Part shown: piece by piece, positions 1 to 8,045 of the stretch
How positions within the stretch are numbered: the first letter of the stretch is position 1
Layout of the letters: each line of letters starts with the position of its first letter
Source of the DNA: Flavimaribacter sediminis
Lineage (GTDB): Bacteria; Pseudomonadota; Alphaproteobacteria; Rhizobiales; Rhizobiaceae
DNA: 64,000 bases
Assembly (NCBI RefSeq): GCF_019492055.1
Contig: NZ_JAICBX010000002.1
Coordinates: 744,001 to 808,000 of the forward strand
Reading direction: 5' to 3'
The notes under the pieces: generated by a model
The model's input: the letters and a program-made list of their open reading frames with translations, nothing else
What the model was told of the DNA's origin: nothing
The model's database searches: none
Made by a program: the position numbers and the translations under genes

Positions 1-213
1 TATCTCGCCGGCGAAACGCTGCACGGATTGGCAAAGCGCCATGATGTCCAGCGCCAGCTGATCCGTGTTTGGGTCCGCAAGTATAAGGAAGGCGCCTTCG
101 ACGTAGATGCGCAGGCGGCCGACCTGCTCCAGGAATACGAAACCCGGATCGCCGCGCTGGAACGCCTCGTCGGCAAGCAGGCTCTGGAACTGGAGTTCCT
201 AAGGGGGCTCTAA
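1..213 (+). CDS. IS3-family transposase OrfA, cut by the window edge
   Basis: C-terminal part of a small DNA-binding transposase subunit. The frame is already open at base 1, so the true start lies outside the window. The visible part holds the end of a helix-turn-helix and a leucine-rich stretch (LERLVGKQALELEFLRGL) that matches the leucine zipper closing IS3-family OrfA proteins. The second subunit follows in another frame after a run of six A at 212-217, a place where such elements often frameshift. Because that second subunit is truncated, the element as a whole is dead. Family call from sequence pattern only. Confidence 0.75.
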   Translation, partial: YLAGETLHGLAKRHDVQRQLIRVWVRKYKEGAFDVDAQAADLLQEYETRIAALERLVGKQALELEFLRGL

Positions 214-292
214 AAAACGCACCACGGCCGATAAGCGGAAATACGTCCGTTGTCACCGGCCCCGCGGCATCTCCGTCGCGGAAGGATGCCGA

Positions 293-571
293 TTGATGGG
301 GATCGCGCGCTCCACCTACTATGACCGCCCGAAGAGGCGTGCCGACGACACTGCAATCGCGGAGACCATGTTCGCCATCGGCGATGAATTCGAATCCTGC
401 GGATATCGCCGCGTCGGTGCGGTCCTGCGCCAACAGGGCATTGTCGTCAATCACAAGACGATCCGGCGCCTGATTCGCGAATACGATCTGCATCCGAAGA
501 CCGGACGCCGCTTCGTTGCCACGACCGACAGCAATGAGCACGAAGGAGACGTTCATTCAACGATAGCCTGA
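293..571 (+). pseudogene. IS3-family transposase OrfB, N-terminal fragment
   Basis: Start of an IS3-type OrfB: residues 1-15 contain the MGIARSTYYDRP motif and residues 30-70 the HTH_21 region (CGYRRVGAVLRQQG, KTIRRLIREYDL). OrfB proteins normally run to about 280 residues with a DDE integrase core. Here the similarity stops near base 545 and the frame ends after 92 residues, so the whole catalytic core is missing. The same frame is open upstream back to about base 212, which joins it to the OrfA fragment. The fragment is a remnant of an old insertion next to the DUF1127 gene. Confidence 0.7.
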
Positions 572-725
572 CATCGCCGCCGCCCGCCAAAAGGGCGCTC
601 GCCGGTCGGTCTCTGCGGACGCAAGCGCAATACTCGCATTTGTTGTTGCTGGGCCGGCTGTCGCCATGCTCGTCACCAAGCTTGACGAAGACACCCGCCA
701 CTGAGGCATTGCGAGGAGAATCACC

Positions 726-878
726 ATGTTCAAGGCCAACCGCTTTTTTCGGAGGGACTGCGGCATCGAGATGTCCCGACGACGTCAGAGACAGCATCTG
801 GGCGATCTGTCCAGCCACCTGTTGCGCGACATTGGCATGACGATCCGCGTCAGCGACCGGCACTGGCGGGACAGGTAG
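726..878 (+). CDS. DUF1127 small basic protein
   Basis: A 50-residue protein. The C-terminal half reads LGDLSSHLLRDIGMT, which fits the DUF1127 (YjiS-like) core, in which a leucine-rich helix is followed by a conserved RDIG motif. It is rich in Arg (MSRRRQRQH). The ATG is preceded by a good ribosome binding site (aggaga at 714-719). Some alphaproteobacterial DUF1127 proteins take part in RNA turnover and in phosphate and carbon homeostasis; which role applies here is unknown. Upstream, about 566-704, there is an open frame encoding a single hydrophobic stretch (AILAFVVAGPAVAMLV) without a good start, possibly the tail of a gene cut by the insertion element. Confidence 0.7.
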   Translation: MFKANRFFRRDCGIEMSRRRQRQHLGDLSSHLLRDIGMTIRVSDRHWRDR

Positions 879-887
879 TCTGTTTCG

Positions 888-1880
888 TCAGGCAGGAATG
901 GAATGACGGGTCACGCGATGCACCGCTTCGATGATATCCGCAGCATCGGGGAGGTACGCCTTTTCGAGATCCCGGTGGAAGGGAACCGGTACGCGCGGCG
1001 GCGCAACCCGAAGGATCGGCGCCCGTAGCCTGTCAAAGGCCTGTTCGGCAACGACGGAGACGACTTCGTTGTGCGAACCGCCGGTCTTGATCGCCTCGCT
1101 GACGACCACCAGCCGCCCCGTCCTGGATACGGACTCCAGGATCGTTTCCTCGTCCAGGGGAACGATGGTGCGCAGATCGATCACCTCGGCCGAAATTCCC
1201 TCGGCTTCCAGCGTCTCGGCTGCCGCCAGCGATCGTTTGGTCATCAGTGCCGAGGCGACGATTGTCACGTCGGAACCGCGGCGGGGTACGCAAGCCTTAC
1301 CGATCGGCACGACGAATTCGTCATCGTCGGGAACTTCCATCCGGCCGGCATGGTAGAGAGCCATGTGCTCCAGGAACAGCACCGGATTGTTGTCGCGGAT
1401 CGCGGCCCGCATCAGTCCCTTGGCATCGACGGCATTGGACGGGGCGACGATCTTCACACCCGGAATATTCTGCAACCAACTGTGAAAATCGTAGGCGTGG
1501 CCGTGAAAAGGCCCCACTCCGTATTTGGCGCGCATGACCAGCGGCACCGAAATCGCTCCCCCCGAATAGTAGTGCATCGCCCCGGCATCAAGCCCGAATT
1601 GCTGGGTGACGAGTGCAAGGAACTCCAGGAACATAAGATCGACGACCGGCCGCTTGCCGCGCATGGCCGCCCCCACGGCAGCGCCGACGAAGGTGCCTTC
1701 CGAGATCGGCATGTCGATGACCCGTCCTTCCCCACCGAATTCCTCCCAGAGGCCATTGGTGGATTTCAACGGTCCGCCAAAGGTGCCGACATCCTCGCCG
1801 AGAACGAAAACATCCCGGTCCCTGCGCATCTCTTCGGCTATGGCGGTGACACAGGCCTGCTGGAATGTCTGTCTGGTCAT
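888..1880 (-). CDS. 2-oxoacid dehydrogenase E1 component, beta subunit
   Basis: Beta subunit of a thiamine-diphosphate-dependent 2-oxoacid dehydrogenase (pyruvate/acetoin/branched-chain type), 330 residues, the usual length. Transketolase-like pyrimidine-binding domain comes first (LGEDVGTFGG near residue 27, PISEGTFVGAAVGAAMRG near 60), then the transketolase C-terminal domain (EVIDLRTIVPLDEETI near 235). It overlaps the E1 alpha gene by ATGA, so translation is probably coupled and the alpha2beta2 heterotetramer made in equal amounts. It is the last gene of the four-gene arm opposite the TRAP transporter. The true substrate cannot be told from sequence: pyruvate, acetoin and branched-chain 2-oxoacids are all possible. 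Confidence 0.9.
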   Translation of the reverse strand: MTRQTFQQACVTAIAEEMRRDRDVFVLGEDVGTFGGPLKSTNGLWEEFGGEGRVIDMPISEGTFVGAAVGAAMRGKRPVVDLMFLEFLALVTQQFGLDAGAMHYYSGGAISVPLVMRAKYGVGPFHGHAYDFHSWLQNIPGVKIVAPSNAVDAKGLMRAAIRDNNPVLFLEHMALYHAGRMEVPDDDEFVVPIGKACVPRRGSDVTIVASALMTKRSLAAAETLEAEGISAEVIDLRTIVPLDEETILESVSRTGRLVVVSEAIKTGGSHNEVVSVVAEQAFDRLRAPILRVAPPRVPVPFHRDLEKAYLPDAADIIEAVHRVTRHSIPA

Positions 1881-2878
1881 GGACGCTCTCCTTCACGCGG
1901 CGTATCCGGCGCAAAAACCAGTTCCGGCGCGAGGTCGACAGCCGTCGGCGCAGGATCGGCGAGTGCCCGGTCCATGGCCGTTTGCGCATGTACGCGCGCT
2001 TCCTCGTCCATCCGGTTGAGTCCTGCCTCGTCGAGGACACCTTCTTTGACCAGCCATGACCGGTAGGCCCGGATCGGGTCGCGTTCCCGCCACCTGTCGA
2101 CGACATCCGGGTCGCGATAGTCCTCGGCATCGGAATAAAAGTGACCGGCTACACGGTAGGTGACAGCCTCGATCGTCGTTGGCCCCTCGCCGGCGCGAGC
2201 CCTGGCGATCGCCTCCTGCATGGCGCCGTGGACAGCAAGGACGTCGTTGCCGTCGACTTCAACGCCCAGCATGCCGAAACTACGGCCACGTTCGGCCACC
2301 GACCCGCCGACACCGTTCTTCTTTTCAGTAGAGATGGCGATCTGGTTGTTTTGGCACACGAAAACGACCGGCAACTTCTGTACAGAAGCAAGGTTCATGG
2401 CTTCATGGCAATCGCCGCGGCTCGAACCGCCGTCGCCAAACACGGCTACCGCCACGTCGTCGCGGCCGTCGAGCTTGGCCGCCAGCGCGCCACCGGTCGC
2501 ATAGCCGAGCGGTGGTCCGAGGGAACCCGAATAGAGGCCGATCAGATTGTACTGGGCCGGCCCGCAGATGTCGCTGCGGTAGCGGCCCATATTGTATCCG
2601 GTCGTCTTGCCCATGGCGCCGGCAAGCAGGGTTCTGAGATCAGCGCCCTTTGCATAGGCGGCGATGATCGTACCGCGATAATGCGGCGCCAGCACGTCGT
2701 CGGCCCGCAATCCGTGATAGACGCCGGCCGCCACGGCCTCCTCTCCTTCAAGGCCATGCCAGTGGCCGTCATGCTCGCCGATGATCCTGTCGAGGACACG
2801 CGACATGGTCATGAGATGATAGAGTTCGATGTGAAGCTGGTTCGAGCCGGTCGTTGCCGGGGATGTTGCGTTGTTCAT
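1877..2878 (-). CDS. 2-oxoacid dehydrogenase E1 component, alpha subunit
   Basis: Alpha subunit (333 residues) that binds thiamine diphosphate through the classic motif: GDGGSSRGDCHEA near residue 155, ending about 30 residues later in CQNNQIAIST. An HGLEGEEAVAAG segment lies near residue 41. I chose the ATG that overlaps the end of the lipoyl-protein gene by ATGA; the frame is open further upstream, but that part reads through the lipoyl gene. Together with the beta subunit it decarboxylates a 2-oxoacid (or acetoin) and transfers the acyl group to lipoate. No dedicated E3 gene is in this arm, so the housekeeping dihydrolipoamide dehydrogenase is probably shared. Confidence 0.9.
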   Translation of the reverse strand: MNNATSPATTGSNQLHIELYHLMTMSRVLDRIIGEHDGHWHGLEGEEAVAAGVYHGLRADDVLAPHYRGTIIAAYAKGADLRTLLAGAMGKTTGYNMGRYRSDICGPAQYNLIGLYSGSLGPPLGYATGGALAAKLDGRDDVAVAVFGDGGSSRGDCHEAMNLASVQKLPVVFVCQNNQIAISTEKKNGVGGSVAERGRSFGMLGVEVDGNDVLAVHGAMQEAIARARAGEGPTTIEAVTYRVAGHFYSDAEDYRDPDVVDRWRERDPIRAYRSWLVKEGVLDEAGLNRMDEEARVHAQTAMDRALADPAPTAVDLAPELVFAPDTPREGERP

Positions 2879-3120
2879 GATTGCCTGCCCGGATCGATAC
2901 GCCCGATAACGGTGCCGACCGGGAGTTCCTCGTCGGCCCCATGCAGAATCTCGGTGAGGAAACCAGCGCTTTCGGTCTCGACCTCCATATTGACCTTGTC
3001 GGTCATGACCTCGACGACGACGGCTCCTTTTTCCACCGTGTCTCCGACCGCGTAGTTCCATTGCACGATGGTGGCTTCGGTAACGCCTTCGCCCACATCC
3101 GGAATCGTTATGTCGATCAT
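2875..3120 (-). CDS. Stand-alone lipoyl domain protein
   Basis: An 81-residue protein that is a single biotinyl/lipoyl domain. PDVGEGVTEATIVQW opens it and the attachment lysine sits in the hairpin VMTDKVNMEVE at about residue 42. In most complexes this domain is the N-terminal part of E2, joined by a linker to the peripheral-subunit-binding and catalytic domains. Here it ends right after the domain (VIGRIDPGRQS) and is a separate gene, overlapping both neighbours by ATGA. It must therefore carry acyl groups between E1, the separate E2 core and E3 as a freely diffusing or non-covalently held protein. Confidence 0.88.
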   Translation of the reverse strand: MIDITIPDVGEGVTEATIVQWNYAVGDTVEKGAVVVEVMTDKVNMEVETESAGFLTEILHGADEELPVGTVIGRIDPGRQS

Positions 3121-3848
3121 GTCTTGGTTTTCCCGGTTTGCGTCTCGGTTGATGTCAGATGTTCCGCGGGATCGCCGACGATCCGCGAAAGGGTTTCGAG
3201 AAAGGCAGATGCCGCCGCGCCATTGATCGGGCGATGATCGAAAGACAGGCTCACCGGCAGAACATGGCCAATGCCGAGTTGGCCATGTGCCGCGACGGGC
3301 GCCTGCCTGATCGCACCGACCGCGAGGATGGCGACCTGCGGCAACGGCACGACAGGCGTTGCGAACAGGACCGACGGAAAGCCGGCCACGCTGCTCAGCG
3401 TGAAAGTCGCGCCTCTGGTTTCGGCAAGCTGGAGCTTCCCGCTCCGGGCGCGGCCGGCAAGGTCGCGTGCACAGGCCGCCACCTCGTCCAGAGAAAGTGT
3501 ATCTGCGGCGCGGATGACCGGCACGATCAGATCGCCGTCATCGGTCGCGACCGCGAGCCCTATATTGGAGGAGCGAAAGCATTTGAGATCCGATCCGTCG
3601 AAATGGGCATTGAGCGACGGGTGCCGCTTCAGAGCAACCGCCAGACATTTCACCAGAAGATGGGTTGGAGTTATCCGGTCGAGACCGCGGCTTCTCCGGT
3701 CCCTGTTTCGTTCATCCTGGAACTCCACCAGACCGTCAGCCGGGAATTCACCGTGAACCGTAACGCCGGCGGACTCCTGAACCATGCGCAGCATGTTTCG
3801 GCTGGCCATCCGCTGCATCGGACTGAGCTGGCGAATTTCGTAATCCAA
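3117..3848 (-). CDS. 2-oxoacid dehydrogenase E2 catalytic domain protein
   Basis: Acyltransferase core of an E2 (243 residues) without lipoyl or subunit-binding domain: it begins directly with LSPMQRMASRNM, typical of the first helix of the catalytic domain. The chloramphenicol-acetyltransferase-like active site is present as SFDHRPINGAAAS near residue 210, with the catalytic His and the following Asn-Gly region. The start is a TTG with gggagg five bases upstream; the next ATG would cut into the domain. It is the first gene of the arm, followed by lipoyl protein, E1 alpha and E1 beta, all overlapping or touching. Transcription starts in the shared region with the TRAP operon. Confidence 0.87.
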   Translation of the reverse strand: MDYEIRQLSPMQRMASRNMLRMVQESAGVTVHGEFPADGLVEFQDERNRDRRSRGLDRITPTHLLVKCLAVALKRHPSLNAHFDGSDLKCFRSSNIGLAVATDDGDLIVPVIRAADTLSLDEVAACARDLAGRARSGKLQLAETRGATFTLSSVAGFPSVLFATPVVPLPQVAILAVGAIRQAPVAAHGQLGIGHVLPVSLSFDHRPINGAAASAFLETLSRIVGDPAEHLTSTETQTGKTKT

Positions 3849-3863
3849 GATTTCCTCCCGTTA

Positions 3864-3877
3864 GTAACATTTGTTAC
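3864..3877. promoter_or_regulatory. Putative MarR operator 1 (E2 side)
   Basis: Inverted repeat gtaacatttgttac with 6-bp arms. On the minus strand a -35-like TTGACT (3893-3898) lies 15 bases upstream, so the repeat covers the expected -10 region of the dehydrogenase arm. It shares its arms exactly with the site at 3952. The regulator is inferred to be the MarR protein encoded at the end of the TRAP operon. Confidence 0.65.
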
Positions 3878-3934
3878 AAATATATTGCTGCCAGTCAATA
3901 TGAAAGCTGCATGTGCACGTTCGAAAAATTAGTG

Positions 3935-3963
3935 GTGACAAAAGTATGTTAGTAACATATGTT
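3935..3963 (+). promoter_or_regulatory. Putative promoter of the first TRAP operon
   Basis: GTGACA (3935-3940), a 17-base spacer and TATGTT (3958-3963) resemble a sigma-70 promoter facing the TRAP binding-protein gene. The -10 element lies inside the palindrome at 3952-3965, which suits repression by steric block. Confidence 0.5.
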
Positions 3964-3965
3964 AC
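3952..3965. promoter_or_regulatory. Putative MarR operator 2 (TRAP side)
   Basis: Perfect 14-bp palindrome gtaacatatgttac, with the same arms as the site at 3864. It covers the -10 element of the promoter facing the TRAP operon. Two copies in one divergent region, one over each promoter, point to joint control of transport and catabolism by one repressor. Confidence 0.68.
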
Positions 3966-4008
3966 ATATTGATCGTCGCACTTCTCACCACGATCAGGGA
4001 GGAACATC

Positions 4009-5007
4009 ATGAAAATTCAACACACGTTGGCAGTTATCGGGCTGTCCGCAGTCATGGGATTGTCGGCATTGGCGCCGGTCTCTGCACAGGACACCGTCAA
4101 ACTCACGCTGGGCCATGTTGCCCCGCCGCAAACCACCTATCACCAGGCTGCAGAACGCTTCGCCGACAATCTCAAGGAGCTTTCCGGCGGCACAATGACC
4201 GTGGAGATTATCCCGGGCGGAGCGCTGGGCAGTCCTCCGGAGATGTGGGTTCAGACGCGGACCAACTCGCTGGATATCCATCTGATCGATATAGGCGCCA
4301 TTATCATGATGAAAGAAGGCGCCCCCTTCCTCGTCACCTGGGCGCCATTCCTGTTCAAGGATCAAGCGCAGTTCCACCGCTTTCTGGACTCCGACAAGTT
4401 CAAGGAGATGATGGCTGACGTCCAGGAAAAGACCGGGGTGGTCTATGCCGGGTTCGTAGGCGACCGTCCGCCCCGCGCCGTGTCGACAAAGAGCACGCCG
4501 GTCAAGACACCGGCGGACCTGAAGGGCTTGAAGATACGGACACCGGGTCACCCCTTCATCATCCAGGCCTTCGAAAGCTGGGGCGCCACCGCAACGCCGC
4601 TCAAGGCATCCGAACTGGTGCTCGCACTCAAGACAGGCCTCGTCGACGGCCAGGACAACGGCGTTATCGATTTCGTCGGAGCGGGCTATTACGAGGATCA
4701 GGCGAATTACACGCCCATAGACTATCTGCGTTCGGGCGTCGGCGTATTCTTCTCGCCACAGGCCTGGGCCAACCTCTCCGAGGAGCAGCAAGGCTGGGTC
4801 CTCGAAGCCGCAAGCAAAGCCGGTGAAGACGGAAAGGCCATCTACGAACAGCAGATGAAAGATGCCTATGCCAAGCTGGAAGAGCTCGGCGTGACTGTCG
4901 CCGAACCTGACAGGGACGCATTCATGGAAGCGGTGTCGGGCATGATCAGCGGTCTCGACGGCAAAGCCTGGCCGGCCGGTCTCTACGACGAACTGCATAA
5001 TATGTGA
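4009..5007 (+). CDS. TRAP transporter substrate-binding protein (DctP family), system 1
   Basis: Periplasmic solute receptor of a tripartite ATP-independent (TRAP) importer, 332 residues. A signal peptide (MKIQHTLAVIGLSAVMGLSA, cut near SAQ) is followed by the DctP fold. LKGLKIRTPGHPF near residue 175 carries the arginine that in this family usually binds the ligand carboxylate, and LKTGLVDGQDNG near 210 is the usual second signature. A strong ribosome binding site (ggagg) precedes the ATG. Followed by the two membrane subunits and a MarR regulator. The ligand is unknown; the divergent 2-oxoacid dehydrogenase suggests a 2-oxoacid, hydroxyacid or acetoin-like compound. Confidence 0.92.
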   Translation: MKIQHTLAVIGLSAVMGLSALAPVSAQDTVKLTLGHVAPPQTTYHQAAERFADNLKELSGGTMTVEIIPGGALGSPPEMWVQTRTNSLDIHLIDIGAIIMMKEGAPFLVTWAPFLFKDQAQFHRFLDSDKFKEMMADVQEKTGVVYAGFVGDRPPRAVSTKSTPVKTPADLKGLKIRTPGHPFIIQAFESWGATATPLKASELVLALKTGLVDGQDNGVIDFVGAGYYEDQANYTPIDYLRSGVGVFFSPQAWANLSEEQQGWVLEAASKAGEDGKAIYEQQMKDAYAKLEELGVTVAEPDRDAFMEAVSGMISGLDGKAWPAGLYDELHNM

Positions 5008-5095
5008 CAGGTGATCCTCCCGGGATGCCGGCAGGCGGTCGTTTGCAGAAATCGGCCGATCCTGCCGGCTGCGAAACTGCAACGAGACAGGTGAG

Positions 5096-5581
5096 ATGGC
5101 AAAACGGTTTCACAGCCTGCTGACTAAGACACTCTCGGTCATGCTTGCCGCGCTGCTTGTCGCCATGACGATGCTGGAGATCGTCCAGGTAATCATGCGC
5201 TATTTCGCCGGGTCGGGTTTTGTATGGACCGGAGATGTCACTGTCATCCTGATGCAGTCTCTCGCCTGGATCGGCGCACCGGCGCTTTGGCTGATGCGCG
5301 GCCACATCGCCGTCGAACTGATATCGGGCAGCGGGAAAGGCAGGGCATCTGCACTGGCACTCGTCGTCGATGCGGGAATCGTAGCCGGTGGCGCAGCACT
5401 CCTCTATTACGGGCAGGATGCGCTTGCCGCCTTTGCCAATATCGACATCCCGTCGCTGGGAACGACCGGCGATATCAAATACTACCCGATGATGGCGGGC
5501 GCCTTGCTGCTCGTCATCGCGGGCCTCCTTAATCTTGCGACCGGGAGCCGATATACCTCCGCTTCGGATCAGACTTCATGA
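5096..5581 (+). CDS. TRAP transporter small membrane subunit (DctQ family), system 1
   Basis: Small integral membrane subunit, 161 residues, with about four predicted membrane segments (roughly 12-33, 48-68, 89-110, 128-148). It bridges the periplasmic receptor and the large permease in the TRAP family. The region after the first helix (VIMRYFAGSGFVWTGDV) matches the conserved DctQ stretch. Its stop overlaps the start of the large subunit by ATGA. Confidence 0.9.
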   Translation: MAKRFHSLLTKTLSVMLAALLVAMTMLEIVQVIMRYFAGSGFVWTGDVTVILMQSLAWIGAPALWLMRGHIAVELISGSGKGRASALALVVDAGIVAGGAALLYYGQDALAAFANIDIPSLGTTGDIKYYPMMAGALLLVIAGLLNLATGSRYTSASDQTS

Positions 5582-6855
5582 TTGCCGAACTCGCCACCCT
5601 ATTCGGCGTCATGCTGATCACCATTCTGACCGGCGTGCCGGTCTTTTTGTCGATGGCGTTCGGGGTAGTCGTCTTTGCCATCGCCTTCGCGCCGCTGATG
5701 TCGCCGCTGGTGGTCGTCCAGACATTTCAGCAGGGCCTCGACAACCAGGCTTTCACGGCCATCCCCTATTTCTTCCTGGCCGGCACGATCATGAATGTCG
5801 GCGGCATGAGCGCCCGGCTGCTCAGGCTTGCCCGCGCCATGATCGCCCATATCAGGGGCGGCCTTTCCCACGCGAACATCGCGGCCAGCGTCGTATTCGC
5901 GGGCATATCCGGATCGGCCGTTGCAGATGCTGCCGCCGTCGGTTCGGTCATGATCCCTGCCATGAAGCGGGATGGATACAGCCCCTCCTATGCAGCGGCG
6001 GTGACTGCCGCCTCCGCCACTATCGGGCTCGTCATACCACCATCCATCCCGATGGTGATCTTTGCCCTGTTCACCGGTGCGTCCGTAGGCTCGCTGTTCC
6101 TGGCCGGTATTGTTCCAGGACTTCTGATGGGCGCATTCCTGCTGGTCGCCTCTTACATCATCGCCCGCCGGCGCCGCTATCCAGCTTCGAAATGGCAGGG
6201 GATCGGTGAACTCATTGCCGCCTTCCGCGCCAGTTTTCTGGCACTGCTCATGCCGGTTCTGGTGATTGTCGGGCTTATCGGCGGTTTTGCCACGACATCG
6301 GAGATCGGCGCCGTGGCCGCCCTCTATGCGACGATCGTCAGCACTGTGATCTATCGGGAAGCCAATCTGAAGCAGCTTTTCCAGGGCGTCGTGCAGGCGG
6401 CCCTCGACGCTGCTCGCGTGCTGATCATCATCGGCGTTTCAGGCGCCTTCATCTGGATCGTCGCCCGGCTCAGCGTGGCAAACAATCTCGCACTATTCCT
6501 GCTGGACATGCAGTTCGGCCCGACCACCATCCTCGCGCTGATGGCGCTTGGCCTCATCATCGCCGGCACAATACTCGAACCGGTGACGATCCTCGTCGTA
6601 CTTGTACCGATGCTGGTGCCGGCTGCACTGGCAAGCGGCATTGATATTACGCATCTCGGCATCGTCGTCGTCCTTTCGACGTCGATCGGGCTGATCACGC
6701 CTCCGGTCGGGATCCTGCTTTACATCACCGCTGCCCAGGCGCAGGCGCCGGCGCTCCAAGTGGTACGGGAGACGATGCCGTTTCTACTCGCACTCCTTGT
6801 CCTGCTGACCATGATTGTCCTCGTTCCTGCCGTTACACTATGGTTGCCCGGTTGA
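5578..6855 (+). CDS. TRAP transporter large permease subunit (DctM family), system 1
   Basis: Large membrane permease, 425 residues, with around a dozen hydrophobic segments. Family signatures seen: IPYFFLAGTIMNVGGMSARL near residue 62, the SGSAVADAAAVGSVMIP motif near 118, TIGLVIPPSIPMVIF near 144, and GLITPPVGILLY near 370. It drives Na+- or H+-coupled uptake of the ligand delivered by the receptor. It ends a few bases before the MarR gene, so that gene is probably co-transcribed. Confidence 0.93.
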   Translation: MIAELATLFGVMLITILTGVPVFLSMAFGVVVFAIAFAPLMSPLVVVQTFQQGLDNQAFTAIPYFFLAGTIMNVGGMSARLLRLARAMIAHIRGGLSHANIAASVVFAGISGSAVADAAAVGSVMIPAMKRDGYSPSYAAAVTAASATIGLVIPPSIPMVIFALFTGASVGSLFLAGIVPGLLMGAFLLVASYIIARRRRYPASKWQGIGELIAAFRASFLALLMPVLVIVGLIGGFATTSEIGAVAALYATIVSTVIYREANLKQLFQGVVQAALDAARVLIIIGVSGAFIWIVARLSVANNLALFLLDMQFGPTTILALMALGLIIAGTILEPVTILVVLVPMLVPAALASGIDITHLGIVVVLSTSIGLITPPVGILLYITAAQAQAPALQVVRETMPFLLALLVLLTMIVLVPAVTLWLPG

Positions 6856-6877
6856 TTCACTATCCGAACAGAAATCC

Positions 6878-7327
6878 ATGACCGCAAATCATCCTTCCGA
6901 ACCCCGTCGGGACATACGCCTTCGCGATACGGTTGCCTACCGCCTCATCCTGACGATGAACCGGATGGTCAAGCCATTCATGGAGGAGCACAGCAGGCGG
7001 CTGAAGCTGACCCTGTCCGAATGGCGCGTGATCAATGCACTTGCCGCCAGTCCGATGAGCTCCGGAGAGGAAATCGCGCGATCGCTCAACATGGAGAAGA
7101 TGACCGTCAGCCGGTCCCTGCGCAGCCTCGAAAAGGCAAAAAGGGTTTCGCATCGCAAGGACCCGGAGAATCTCAAACGCAACCAGTGGCAATTGACGGA
7201 TCAGGGATGGGATCTTTTCGATACCTTGGCCCCGACTGCCCTGGAGCACCAGGACAATTTTCTCTCCAGGCTGACGGCCAGGGAACGGGAGACGCTGTCA
7301 CGCCTCCTCGGCAAGCTTGTCGAGTGA
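6878..7327 (+). CDS. MarR-family transcriptional regulator
   Basis: Winged helix-turn-helix regulator of 149 residues. LTLSEWRVINALAASPMSSG (residues 49-68) and ARSLNMEKMTVSRSLRSLEK (72-91) form the recognition region, followed by a wing (RKDPENLKRNQWQLTDQG). I chose the ATG at 6878; the frame extends upstream into the permease gene but the family starts here. Its place at the end of the TRAP operon and the two matching palindromes between the divergent arms suggest it represses both and is released by the transported compound or a breakdown product. The ligand is not known. Confidence 0.85.
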   Translation: MTANHPSEPRRDIRLRDTVAYRLILTMNRMVKPFMEEHSRRLKLTLSEWRVINALAASPMSSGEEIARSLNMEKMTVSRSLRSLEKAKRVSHRKDPENLKRNQWQLTDQGWDLFDTLAPTALEHQDNFLSRLTARERETLSRLLGKLVE

Positions 7328-7336
7328 CGACGTCAG

Positions 7337-7860
7337 CTATTCGCCTTTTGTCGTGTGCTCCAGTGTGAGCCCCTTTGCGGTCCGCGGAGTGAAACCTTTC
7401 CAATAGGTGTGCTCGGGTTTCTCGGTCCCGTCGTCATTGAGCGCGACCACACCGTCGCCGGAGTTCTCGACCACATACAGATAGGTGGCCAATTCGCTGT
7501 CACCCTTCAGGTATTCGCCGAAGAAGGCGGTGACGAAGTGCTGGGTGATGTTGTTCATCCGTACGGTATCCCAGACAGCGTCCGCGTAGTGCTCGATGGG
7601 AACGAAATCGAGATGCTCCTACGGTTCCCAGGATTCGGCCGGAGCCGGCATCGGCGCGGCCGCATTGTGGTTGGCGAACTGGAAGGTAAGCAGATACCGA
7701 TCCGTGTTGACCGCGCCTTCGAAGATCGCCCGGGTTCCTTTTTCATAGCCGGAGACATCGTCGTCGCTGCCGGCGATAAACAGCATGGGAAGGCGTATTC
7801 CGGCGAGCCCCTCCGCATCCCAGAACCCCGTATTCATGCTCCATGTCTGCGACATAGATG
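7337..7860 (-). pseudogene. Broken alpha/beta hydrolase (dienelactone-hydrolase-like), C-terminal remnant
   Basis: Remnant of a secreted or cytosolic alpha/beta hydrolase related to dienelactone/PAF-acetylhydrolase-like proteins. [32 protein letters not shown] and a [10 protein letters not shown] segment (with the likely catalytic His) can be read, then an in-frame TAG at 7619-7621. The same frame then continues ([30 protein letters not shown]) to a normal end. The N-terminal half with the nucleophile motif is absent; similarity fades near base 7860, short of the insertion element that begins at about 8046. Two defects (missing N-terminus, internal stop) make it non-functional. Confidence 0.7.
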
Positions 7861-8045
7861 GAACGTCTTGAACGGGCCAGGATACCGACATTCGCTGAAG
7901 TCTGATCGGAGGTCCACTCCGCGTCGAAAGCCGAAGCGCTCTTGACGGATGAAAATGGAACTTTTTCGCCGTCGAGCCGGTGACGCAATTGAAACAGTGG
8001 GAAATATTTTGGATGTCCACTTTGAGTTCCACTCGGTCAGAAACC

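Noticed and set aside
3994-5082. A 362-codon minus-strand open frame opposite the first TRAP receptor
   Set aside because: Shadow of a gene with clear signal peptide and family motifs.
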